Translations under genes and position numbers: made by a program
Source: Ktedonobacterales bacterium
GTDB lineage: Bacteria > Chloroflexota > Ktedonobacteria > Ktedonobacterales > DATBGS01
Length of the DNA: 64,000 nt
Reading direction: 5' to 3'
NCBI GenBank assembly: GCA_036557285.1
Contig: DATBHW010000007.1
Coordinates: 81,657 to 145,656, forward strand
In this document: one piece after another, positions 9,409 through 17,701 of the stretch
Layout of the letters: every line of letters begins with the position of its first letter
How positions within the stretch are numbered: position 1 is the stretch's first letter
Notes under the pieces: generated by a model
Told to the model about the DNA's origin: nothing
Databases searched by the model: none
What the model saw: only the letters and a program-made list of their open reading frames with translations

Positions 9409-9730
9409 CGCTCTCCGTCCACAGCAGGCGCAGGCGTTGAGCAAACCCACCACGCGCCGAGCGTCGTCGCTCCTGCTCGGCGCGCACATCCTCAGAGGAA
9501 ACACCATAGCTTGCCATCAGCGTGTCCATCACTTCATACAAGTCCGCCAACTCGACGACCAAATGGCCGGGATCAGCTTCGGCTGCTTCGCTGGCCTCTT
9601 CCACCAGCTTTTCCCGCAGCGCCTGGCGATACGCTCCCTCTGCCATCGTCGCCACTTCGCATGCGGAGCCATCGCGGCGAATAATGTCAGGGATACGATC
9701 TCGGACGAGTTTATCATACACGATACGCAC
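9395..9730 (-). CDS. MazG-like nucleotide pyrophosphohydrolase
   Basis: A 111-residue all-alpha NTP pyrophosphohydrolase of the phosphoribosyl-ATP pyrophosphatase-like superfamily. It starts with YDKLVRDRIPDII, then shows the metal-binding EKLVEEASEA helix and the second acidic helix VVELADLYEVMD. The start is GTG 9730 with AAAGGAG 7 bp upstream. It may clear non-canonical nucleotides. It is the first gene of an overlapping four-gene unit running through the methyltransferase, the B12 subunit and meaB. Repeat copy B lies immediately upstream, so the promoter must be within or beyond it. Confidence 0.85.
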   Translation of the reverse strand: MRIVYDKLVRDRIPDIIRRDGSACEVATMAEGAYRQALREKLVEEASEAAEADPGHLVVELADLYEVMDTLMASYGVSSEDVRAEQERRRSARGGFAQRLRLLWTESDAQE

Positions 9731-9760
9731 CAGCCATCTCCTTTACGCAGCGCCAGCTAG

Positions 9761-9933
9761 CTCCACCAAAAAACGGGGGCTACCTGTAGCGCCGCCATCT
9801 TGGCGGCCACCGCTGCGCCAGGGCGAGCGTTCGCCCTCCAGGCCACCGGACCAACAGGCCAGCGTTGAGCCGCCTGGAAGGCGGCGCTACAGGTGACACG
9901 CCTCGCTTGCCAACACTCCATATCTGGTGGAAC
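9761..9933. repeat. Dispersed intergenic repeat, copy B (MITE-like)
   Basis: The left edge is CTCCACCA and the right edge TGGTGGAAC, a nested outer inverted pair. Inside are TGTAGCGCCGCC (left) and GGCGGCGCTACA (right), another inverted pair. The 54-bp right end is close to copies A and D. It separates the rnc 3' end from the MazG-like gene start and has no credible coding frame. Confidence 0.75.
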
Positions 9934-9965
9934 CTCGCCAGTCCCCATTGAGCAATCAGATAGGA

Positions 9966-10730
9966 TCAGGTGTCCTCGGAAAGAGGAGCAGCATCACCCG
10001 CTTCCGGGGCAAGATCAGGTTCCGACGCCACCAGATCGCTTTCTGCCGTGATACGCAGCGCCTCGCGGGCAGCCAGCCTGCCCGCTTCTTTGATGCTGGA
10101 GGCCGTACCCGTTGCGAGCAGGCGATCACTTACATACACGCCCACCGTATAGATGCGGTCATTGCTGCTGCCATGCTGCCTGAGCAAATGGTAACGCGGC
10201 AGGGTTCCCTGGCTGCGCAGCATCGCTTGCTGGAGCCGCCCCTTGGGGTTATTTTCATGCAGATGGCCCCTGACCTGCTCGACCACCGGCAAAATCTCGC
10301 GCTCCACAAAGGCCCGCGAAGCTTCGCGCCCCTGGTCCAGATGTATAGCGCCCACCAGCGCCTCCAGCAGATCAGCCGAAAGCGATTCTTTGGATCGCTC
10401 ATTGAAGGTGCGCAGATTGCGCACATCAACCCGCGCATACTCGATCAGGTTCAGCCGTCGGCCTACCTCGGCGAGCGTTCTGCGGCTGACCGCCTCGGAC
10501 TTGAGCGCCGTCATTTCGCCTTCGCTGGCCCCTGGTGACGTGCGATAGATATATTCGACCACATACGCCCCCAGCACCGCATCGCCCAGGAACTCCAGGG
10601 GATCATAAGCGTCCACGTTGGCCGTCTCCGGGCAAGATGAATGGTGAGTAAAGGCGCGCTCCAGCAGCCGTTTATCCCTGATGGTGATACCTAACCGCTC
10701 TTCAAGCTCAGACAGGTTAGATGGGTCCAT
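9966..10730 (-). CDS. rnc: Ribonuclease III
   Basis: A 254-residue double-stranded-RNA endonuclease that processes rRNA precursors and structured mRNAs. The signature PLEFLGDAVL lies at about residues 44-53, with the catalytic Glu/Asp residues, and the second acidic motif is SADLLEALVGAIHLDQG. A C-terminal double-stranded RNA-binding domain follows (NPKGRLQQA ... KEAGRLAAREAL), then a short acidic tail. The start is 5 bp after the stop of the endonuclease/exonuclease/phosphatase-fold gene, so they are probably co-transcribed. Confidence 0.97.
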   Translation of the reverse strand: MDPSNLSELEERLGITIRDKRLLERAFTHHSSCPETANVDAYDPLEFLGDAVLGAYVVEYIYRTSPGASEGEMTALKSEAVSRRTLAEVGRRLNLIEYARVDVRNLRTFNERSKESLSADLLEALVGAIHLDQGREASRAFVEREILPVVEQVRGHLHENNPKGRLQQAMLRSQGTLPRYHLLRQHGSSNDRIYTVGVYVSDRLLATGTASSIKEAGRLAAREALRITAESDLVASEPDLAPEAGDAAPLSEDT

Positions 10731-10735
10731 CTCTG

Positions 10736-11536
10736 TTATCCAATGCGCAGCCCAGCAACGACCAGAGCGTGATCGCTTCCCGCGCGCAGCGCTTCGCTAT
10801 AGAGATACCGAATATTCTCAACCTCAATATCTGGAGTGATAGAGATGAGATCATATCTGCAAGGGGTCAATTGCTTTCCTTTCCCTCTAGTATATGAGAT
10901 CGCCAGCGGCCCCTCTGGTCGCACCGTCAAGATTTGCTCCATCTCCTCAGCGTGAGTGTGCAGGTAGACACGCAGCGCATCCTTCAATCGGTGTGGAGCC
11001 TGCGAGCCGAGCAAAATCGCTTCATCCTTATACCACCAGCGATTCTGATCAATGTCCGGGTGATCTACTTCGGGCGTGTTCGCATCCATCCCAAAGATCA
11101 GCGCTTGCTCCTGTCTCGCCAGCCAGGCAGCAATCGCTCTGAATGTCTGGGGTTTGAGTTCGCCCCAATTCACTCCGGGCGGGGCATGGAAGCTGCAAGC
11201 TGTGAGTGGGCCTGCCGCACTCTCCAGATGGGCAGCCAGTGTTCTTTCAGGGAAAGGAGCCTCTTTGAGTAAGGCAGGCGCCACCAGGCGAAACGACGAC
11301 TTGCCAAACAGGGCGCACCCAAGCCTGCGCCCTGGCCCTTCCCCTGCCTGCGGTGGCCGCAAAGAAAGCGAAAATGTGGACCAGGCAAATAGCCCGGCGT
11401 CCATCAGGCGGCAGTAGGAATCCTCCGTCACTTCCTGAAGCGCCAGCAAATCGCACTCAACCGCCCGTATCAAATCGATACGCCCTGCCAGGGGCCGGAA
11501 GCTATTGAGGTTCCACGTCGCAAAACGAAACTGCAT
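10736..11536 (-). CDS. Endonuclease/exonuclease/phosphatase-fold protein
   Basis: A 266-residue member of the DNase I/exonuclease III fold superfamily. Family motifs seen are ATWNLNS at the N-terminus, LLALQEVTE (metal-binding glutamate), SFHAPPG, FGMDANTPEVDH and the C-terminal SDHALVVAGL (catalytic His). No signal peptide or membrane segment is visible. It could act on nucleic acid or on a phosphoester small molecule. It lies directly upstream of rnc on the same strand. Confidence 0.82.
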   Translation of the reverse strand: MQFRFATWNLNSFRPLAGRIDLIRAVECDLLALQEVTEDSYCRLMDAGLFAWSTFSLSLRPPQAGEGPGRRLGCALFGKSSFRLVAPALLKEAPFPERTLAAHLESAAGPLTACSFHAPPGVNWGELKPQTFRAIAAWLARQEQALIFGMDANTPEVDHPDIDQNRWWYKDEAILLGSQAPHRLKDALRVYLHTHAEEMEQILTVRPEGPLAISYTRGKGKQLTPCRYDLISITPDIEVENIRYLYSEALRAGSDHALVVAGLRIG

Positions 11537-11602
11537 ATCCTACCCTCACCTGCTCAGCCAGGTAGCAAAGGCGCGCAGGGCAAACGACAGGCTACAGCTT
11601 CC

Positions 11603-14497
11603 TCATGGTTTCATCGGGAGGCCGCTGCGCACCAGGAACATGAAATCGGTGGACCCATCCGTCGGGCCGATGGCCTTGCGGGTCCAGAGCCAGTCCCAGA
11701 AGTTGCCAAACGCCTTCCCGGCATCGAAAGACAACACCGGCTTACAATCAACCCCTGTCGAGGACTGAGACGATTTCGTACAGGCGGAAACCTGCTGCTG
11801 CGGCTGGGAGTCCCCGGACGCTGTAGGGGCGGTCATACAGTAGACGACGCCCGTTTGCGCCAGTTGTTGGACCACCTGCGGATTTTGCAGGGTGATCGTC
11901 GCACAGGGCGCGGGATCGCCATACGAAAGCCAGGTTCCAGCGCCGACGCCGCCATAGAGAGTAGTCGGGTCGCAGGGCTTCGTTGTGGTGGGTACACATG
12001 GCAGCGGCTTATAGCCTTCATCCCACCAGGAGCGCAGCCGATATTGCTTCGCCTGAAACAGCCCTTGTGGGTGCGCCGCGTCAGGCTGGGTATACGCGCC
12101 TTCGGTCCCTGGCGCGACAAGCAGCACATCCAGCGTGTCGGGGTTGACGACCTTCCCATCGTAGTAATACCAGACGGTGTTGTGATCGTAATCGCGCAGA
12201 TACCAGGAGAACGGCCAGATGTTAGCGTCATCCACGCCAATCCTCAACAGATGCTGGCCCTGGTAAAGCTGCTGATCGAGCGCGTCAATCTTCGCCATCA
12301 CATCGGTGACATCGGTGGTCGTCTGCACATACGACAGCATCTCATGCGGCGCGTCGCCAGGGTCAACATAGGTCACAAAGAGCATGCTGTGCAGCATCGG
12401 GATCAGCAGCAGAAATGCTACCGCCAGCGTAAAGAGCGGCCTGGCCGCGCGCCCAAGAACCTGCCCGGTAAAGGCAGGGCGGCCCGCAAAGCGATTCTGC
12501 GCTATCTCATCCAGCATCTCCAGCGCCTTGACCAGCGCCCACTCCAGCGCAATTGCCGCCAGCAGCAGCAGCGGCAGCAGAATGTGCAGCGAGAGCCAGG
12601 GCATTTTCTCGCCCGCCCAGGAATAGAGGAAGAGGCCGCCGACAAACCAGATGACCACAAACAGCCGGAAGCGCGTGGGGCGCGTCAGACAGCGAATCAG
12701 ACCGCCCAGGCCAAAGATGACGATCAATTGCTCGTAGAACGGGATCAAAATTAAGTAGTAGTACCAGGGTTGGCCGCCGCGCGCCGCCTGCTGCTGGGTA
12801 ATCCAGTAGAAGATACCCTGCACCAGACCATCGCCGATGCCCTGGTGAAAGCCTTGCGTCCAGGAACAGATCGCTCCCTGGCTGATTGGGGCGGAGCCGT
12901 CGCACAGGCGAGGGTCCGCGCTAGGCACAATCCAGAACAGACCGGCAAAGATGCCAAAGACGACCAGCAGACCAAAGAACCAGTGCGACCAGGGGACGCG
13001 CACCAACCCGTTCAGCAGGGGCTGCCGGATGGGGTCCACCCAGCGCGTCAGGCCGCGCCGCTCCAGTTGATCAGCCGGAGGCGACTGATAGGGGTCCGTG
13101 AAGAGTTGCCAGACAACGACTACCAGCACGATGACAGCAATGAGCACCAACGCCAGCAGCAAGAGGTTGACCAGCGTATCCTCAAGTTGCTGGGCAGTGG
13201 CCGTCGCCTGCTTGAAACGATTCGCGGCAATATCGGCGACCCTGGGATCGCTGCTCTTATCCGTCGCGGCAATCCAGGCGCTGGTACTCTGCACCCAGTT
13301 CAGGACAATTTTGGCTGCGATGCCCGCTATCCCCAAATAGAGCAGCACCGCAGGCGCCCCCGCGTGCGTATTCAATCCAAAGGGCAGGCGCAAACGCGGC
13401 CTGGGCCGGACCTGCTGCGTTTCGTCTCTCGCTGCATCGTCGCTTTCCTCAGCGTTTGTCGCATCGTCTGCTGCTTCGCGCAGACGGGCTGCGGGGTAAA
13501 CAAAGCGCGAGCCAAGCTCCCAGGCGATGAAGCCGCCCAGAACAGCGCCAAACATGGCGATATTAAAGAAGGCTGCCTCTTTCGTGCAATACGCGGCGGT
13601 AAACGCGCCCAGCCCAATCAGCAGCCAGCGGAGCCGCTGCTGTTCGCAGTACTTGAAGAAGGCAACCACTGTTACAAAGGTAAAGAAAGCAAAGTAAATA
13701 TCTTCGCGGGTGAAGCGCGAATAGTAGACGAAGATGGGCGAAATCGTCAGCAAAAAGGCTGCCATCAGCGCGCCCGCCTTGCCGATGCGATTGCGCAGGA
13801 AATAGCAGGTCGGGATCATCAGCGTACCCAGCGTTGCCGCAGCGAAGCGGGCGGTCACGTCGGTGACGCCGTTATCTGGCGTGCCGAGATGGCTGGCAAC
13901 GTAATACACATAGGCAATGGCGTGAAACTGAAAGGGGCCATGCAGGACTGGCAAATACCGATAAGTGGACGGATTCAGGAACAGGTTCATCGAAAAATAG
14001 GCGTGCATGCTCTCGTCATGGTGCAGCGGTTTCAAGCCCAAGTCCCAAAAGCGCAGCCCGCCCGCGAGCAGCGTCAGGCCAACATAGCCCCAGTGTTCGA
14101 TAGTCATCGAGCGGATAATCTGCAAGAGCCGCCCGCCATTCAAGGCCAGCGCAACCACCAGCACCCCCAGCGTCAAATAGTTGGGGAAAACGGCAAAGAG
14201 CGCCAGCGTGACCCAGGGGGCAGCCTGCCTGATCTGATCCAGCGACTCGCCCGGCTCTGCCACAAAGGGAGCGCGCTGCTTCTCCTGAATGGGCTGGCTC
14301 TCAACAGCTACTATGCCTTCCTCTGTCCATTCTGTCGCTCCAGGTTGCTGCTGATACCCATTCCGCCTGCGCCCATTCTGTCGGGGCAAGGAAGCCTGGG
14401 CAGGCTCCTCCGCTGCCGCAGCCTCTAGCTCCGTCGGTTCTTCCGGCGGCTCATTGATGGCTTCTCGCTCTCGCCCGGTTGTAGTCTCTTTATCCAC
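11603..14497 (-). CDS. Agl23-like (TIGR03663-type) polytopic membrane protein
   Basis: A 964-residue membrane protein resembling GT39/mannosyltransferase-type enzymes. An N-terminal hydrophilic stretch of about 85 residues is followed by many hydrophobic helices. The family hallmark is LGLKPLHHDESMHAYFS, where the acidic His-Asp-Glu region lies in the first loop, as in lipid-linked-sugar glycosyltransferases. A large soluble C-terminal domain follows the last helix. The start is GTG 14497 with GGGGAGCAG upstream. It is the third of three large membrane-protein genes in a row, 15 bp after the second. It probably acts in cell-surface glycan or protein glycosylation; this is inferred. Confidence 0.85.
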   Translation of the reverse strand: MDKETTTGREREAINEPPEEPTELEAAAAEEPAQASLPRQNGRRRNGYQQQPGATEWTEEGIVAVESQPIQEKQRAPFVAEPGESLDQIRQAAPWVTLALFAVFPNYLTLGVLVVALALNGGRLLQIIRSMTIEHWGYVGLTLLAGGLRFWDLGLKPLHHDESMHAYFSMNLFLNPSTYRYLPVLHGPFQFHAIAYVYYVASHLGTPDNGVTDVTARFAAATLGTLMIPTCYFLRNRIGKAGALMAAFLLTISPIFVYYSRFTREDIYFAFFTFVTVVAFFKYCEQQRLRWLLIGLGAFTAAYCTKEAAFFNIAMFGAVLGGFIAWELGSRFVYPAARLREAADDATNAEESDDAARDETQQVRPRPRLRLPFGLNTHAGAPAVLLYLGIAGIAAKIVLNWVQSTSAWIAATDKSSDPRVADIAANRFKQATATAQQLEDTLVNLLLLALVLIAVIVLVVVVWQLFTDPYQSPPADQLERRGLTRWVDPIRQPLLNGLVRVPWSHWFFGLLVVFGIFAGLFWIVPSADPRLCDGSAPISQGAICSWTQGFHQGIGDGLVQGIFYWITQQQAARGGQPWYYYLILIPFYEQLIVIFGLGGLIRCLTRPTRFRLFVVIWFVGGLFLYSWAGEKMPWLSLHILLPLLLLAAIALEWALVKALEMLDEIAQNRFAGRPAFTGQVLGRAARPLFTLAVAFLLLIPMLHSMLFVTYVDPGDAPHEMLSYVQTTTDVTDVMAKIDALDQQLYQGQHLLRIGVDDANIWPFSWYLRDYDHNTVWYYYDGKVVNPDTLDVLLVAPGTEGAYTQPDAAHPQGLFQAKQYRLRSWWDEGYKPLPCVPTTTKPCDPTTLYGGVGAGTWLSYGDPAPCATITLQNPQVVQQLAQTGVVYCMTAPTASGDSQPQQQVSACTKSSQSSTGVDCKPVLSFDAGKAFGNFWDWLWTRKAIGPTDGSTDFMFLVRSGLPMKP

Positions 14498-14512
14498 GCT
14501 CTGCTCCCCAAT

Positions 14513-17500
14513 TTACTGAATCTTATAGATACTCACACCCGCCGCCTGATACACCACCGGCAAAAACTGAGCGAAACGGCCCAGGTCGGCCTTGGGATAT
14601 TTCTGTTTTTCTAACGCGCCAACATAGAGATAGCCCGCATGATAGCGGCGCAGCAGTTGCATGACCAGCCCCTCATCTGCGCTGGTATAGATCGTATCAA
14701 GATCAGCCGAACGCTGGTTAAAATCGGCGGCGTTGGCCGGATCGTTCAGCCAGTTCACGCGCCACTGAATCTCGTGGCCGCCCCAGCCCAGCACCGTTGG
14801 CAGGCCGGTAAAAGTCGAAACCCGCGCAAAATCGCTGTACTCCCCGCCGCTTGCCTCCACAATCACCGGATCGCCCTCGATATGCGTATTGATCCAGCGA
14901 ATGGCGGCGGCATCTCCAGGGTAAAGCGTCTCCAGATACTGCGCGCCGTCAAGTCCCACCCGCTGGTGATACTGCCCGGTGCGCGCGTCCGTCGCAAAGA
15001 CCGGATAGACCAGCGCGCCCAGGACCAGCGCCAGGAACCCAACCATCCACACCAGCTTACCACTCAATCCCAGGACACGCAAACCTGGAGTCAGCCGATC
15101 AGGCGGTCTATGTTCCTGGCCTCTGGCGCGAGCATCTGTCGGATGCAGGGTATCCGCGTTTGCGCGCCCATTCAGGCCAGCCGGTACTTGAGCGCCGCTG
15201 TTGGCGCTCAAGTACCGGCTGCGCTCATGACTATAAGAACGCTCGTTGCCTTCCGGCGCAGGGTCGGCTGCGACAAGACGTTCGCCAACGTCCGCCTGAG
15301 CAGGTTCCGGCGGCTCAGGCTCCAGGTGGGCCGTCAGCGCCGCTGGAGCGGCATGGATGTCTGCGACGCCAGGCACTCCACCGACGGGCATGCTGCTTAT
15401 CGCAACCTGCGCGCCTTGCAGGCGCTGCGTTCGTTTCTGCTCTGTGAGACGCTGCGCCAGGGTTGATTGTTCCCTGGAAATGCGCCAGCCGCTCCCAAGC
15501 AGTTCATAGAGCAGCGCCCCACCGCTCACCGCGAATAACGTCCACGCCTGATAATAGAGCTTGAAGATCGTATTCATGCGGAACAATGCGCCGTGATCGA
15601 AAACATCGCGCAGATAAGCCACTTCGCAGACGCCCACCAGCGCCAGCGCCGTCCCCGCCAGCATCAGCGTGAACGCCAGCCCGGACTGAGCCAGCCGCCG
15701 ATAGGCCAGCGCCGCGCAGACAGCGATGCCCGCCAGGCATAGGATCAACACCAGGCTATAGGGTACATAGAGCAGCAGCAGCACAACAATCACCACCGCC
15801 AGCAGCCCCCAGACCACCAATGAAAGCGCAACATCCAGCGGCTCTGGCGCTCCGCTGCTGACTTCAGCAGCGGGGGCCATCTCATTGTCAGCCGTATCAT
15901 CCCTTGAACGCAAGCCGCCGCCCAAACGCAGCCGCCGCGCTGCTGTCGCGCTGCGCCATCGTGTGATGAAGGCCGAGGCAAGCTGCCAGAGCAGGTAGCC
16001 CCCCAGGATGGTGAGGAAGAGGCCAAAGACGCTCCAGAAATCGGCAAAAGACGTGCGATCAGCGGCGACCAGCGAACCAGGGAAGACCTGACCCTGCGCA
16101 TTTATGACCGTTGGCGGGATCAGGCCGATGCCCTGCGAGGGCGAGCTAAACGAGCGGATGAAGGGCAGATAGAGGACCAGCCCCAGGATCACCCCAGCCG
16201 CCGCAAAGGTGAAGAAATCTTGCAGCAGCGCCGTACTGAACCGGCGGCCATGCGCGCGCCACTGCTGCGCCGCCAGGCACAGCAGGGCCAGCCCGGCATA
16301 GGTGGGCAAATCCCAGCCATTCATCGCATAGAGGCCGCCAATGATGATCACAGCGCCCAGCAGGGCCAGCGCGCGGCGGCTCGTCGTCGCGCCAAAGGCA
16401 GCCAATCCACGCCCACGCGCCAGCAAGAGGTTCAGCGCCACACCCAGCGCCAGCACCGTAAACGGCAAAGCCAGCACATGCGCGTGGAGATCGGCCAGGA
16501 GAAAGCTGAAGGCGGGAAACTCGGTGATATTCTGATAATCGGCTGGGCCGCTCTGCACGGCCCGCGACGGATTCCACCAGTTATAAGTGATCCAGAGCGG
16601 CGCGTGTCCCAGCCAGTTGCTCATTCGCGGCCAGGCCACGCCAAACCATCCGACCATCCCTGAAATCCGGCTGACGCACCAGGGCAGCAGCGCAAGCGTC
16701 GCCACGCCAAAGGCCGCCGCGCCGATCATCCTTTTCAGGCTTAGCCCTCGCGCGGCAGGAGCGCGCCCGCGCCGCGCCAGCGGGGCCAGGCTCCAGGCCA
16801 GCCCATAGATGCTGGCTGCCATCAGAAGCAGCGCCAGCAGATTCAGCGCGCCGCTCTCAAACGAGAGGCCCGCGTCCAACTGGGCCAGCCATTGACTGGC
16901 TCCAAACAGGTTGCCAAAGACCAGTGAGAGCAGCACAGCCGCCAAGCCAAACGGCGCGGACGCCAGCAAGTTCAGCCGCCCCGCTGCGCCCGCGCCTGCG
17001 GCGGCGCGCCGCTGACGATAGACACGCAAAAGCGCCACCACATTGGTGGTCACGCCAAAGAGGTTGACGGCCATTAACGCAAAGACCAGCGCGATGCCGG
17101 TATTAAAGGCGACGGCTGGCGACGTACCCAGCAGCTTCGCAAGCGTGGCAACGATAAAATGTCCCAGGTAGTAATAATTGATAGCATAGCCAGAGAGCCA
17201 GGGGTCGTTAGGCGGCAGATGCGGGCTGCGCATGATGGCAGAGACAAACGCTTCATCCATGAACTTCTCGGTGCCATAGATGTCTGGAATGAACGAACGA
17301 ATCCAAATCAGCAGCGCGAACGCTCCGGCAAAGAGGGCTTCGCACAGCAGGATATAGCCGGTATGGCGGCGCGCCACGCGCGCGATCTCGCGCCAGCGAT
17401 AGCGCAGCAGCCAGCCATTCAGCGCCAGCAGCAGCAGCAGAAACACCAGCAGCGTTCCCCGCGCGTAGGGCAGCGCCAGGGCGCTGAGCGCGCCAGGCAG

Positions 17501-17674
17501 CACCGAGGGCAGCGTCAGCGGAAACCAGACCAGAAAGCAGAAGCCCAGCGTCCCTAACGTCTTGGAAAGCGCCCAGCCACGATCAGGCAGGTTAGCAAAG
17601 ACACTGAAGGTCAGCGGCAAACACGCCAGCCCAAGCATCTGGATAAACAGCCACCAGAGCCAGGCATCACTCAT
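14513..17674 (-). CDS. DUF2298 (YYY-type) polytopic membrane protein
   Basis: A 1053-residue membrane protein of the DUF2298 family known from Chloroflexota and archaea. The YYY signature appears in GYAINYYYLGHFIVA, and the conserved NTWDLPTY-like segment appears here as MNGWDLPTYAGLALL. There are about 20 hydrophobic segments and a C-terminal soluble region with the tandem WINTHIEGDPVIVEA and PTVLGWGGHE motifs also found at the end of the neighbouring 1588-residue protein. A long hydrophilic linker (about residues 750-860) contains an in-frame DNA palindrome. Function unproven; a glycan-transfer role is inferred from context. Confidence 0.88.
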   Translation of the reverse strand: MSDAWLWWLFIQMLGLACLPLTFSVFANLPDRGWALSKTLGTLGFCFLVWFPLTLPSVLPGALSALALPYARGTLLVFLLLLLALNGWLLRYRWREIARVARRHTGYILLCEALFAGAFALLIWIRSFIPDIYGTEKFMDEAFVSAIMRSPHLPPNDPWLSGYAINYYYLGHFIVATLAKLLGTSPAVAFNTGIALVFALMAVNLFGVTTNVVALLRVYRQRRAAAGAGAAGRLNLLASAPFGLAAVLLSLVFGNLFGASQWLAQLDAGLSFESGALNLLALLLMAASIYGLAWSLAPLARRGRAPAARGLSLKRMIGAAAFGVATLALLPWCVSRISGMVGWFGVAWPRMSNWLGHAPLWITYNWWNPSRAVQSGPADYQNITEFPAFSFLLADLHAHVLALPFTVLALGVALNLLLARGRGLAAFGATTSRRALALLGAVIIIGGLYAMNGWDLPTYAGLALLCLAAQQWRAHGRRFSTALLQDFFTFAAAGVILGLVLYLPFIRSFSSPSQGIGLIPPTVINAQGQVFPGSLVAADRTSFADFWSVFGLFLTILGGYLLWQLASAFITRWRSATAARRLRLGGGLRSRDDTADNEMAPAAEVSSGAPEPLDVALSLVVWGLLAVVIVVLLLLYVPYSLVLILCLAGIAVCAALAYRRLAQSGLAFTLMLAGTALALVGVCEVAYLRDVFDHGALFRMNTIFKLYYQAWTLFAVSGGALLYELLGSGWRISREQSTLAQRLTEQKRTQRLQGAQVAISSMPVGGVPGVADIHAAPAALTAHLEPEPPEPAQADVGERLVAADPAPEGNERSYSHERSRYLSANSGAQVPAGLNGRANADTLHPTDARARGQEHRPPDRLTPGLRVLGLSGKLVWMVGFLALVLGALVYPVFATDARTGQYHQRVGLDGAQYLETLYPGDAAAIRWINTHIEGDPVIVEASGGEYSDFARVSTFTGLPTVLGWGGHEIQWRVNWLNDPANAADFNQRSADLDTIYTSADEGLVMQLLRRYHAGYLYVGALEKQKYPKADLGRFAQFLPVVYQAAGVSIYKIQ
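15178..15221. repeat. Perfect 19-bp-arm palindrome inside the DUF2298 coding sequence
   Basis: The arm CAGCCGGTACTTGAGCGCC (15178-15196) is repeated exactly in inverted orientation at 15203-15221 around the 6-nt loop GCTGTT. It lies in the hydrophilic linker of the DUF2298 gene and is translated in frame (RYLSANSGAQVPA). It resembles a repetitive extragenic palindrome that entered a coding region, but no second copy was seen in this window. Confidence 0.7.
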
Positions 17675-17701
17675 GAATTAGTCCTTCGTTGCAGCCAGTA
17701 T

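Noticed and set aside
12770-14428. A 552-codon open frame on the plus strand
   Set aside because: Antisense to the Agl23-like gene, with the same compositional signature of a shadow frame and no ribosome site.
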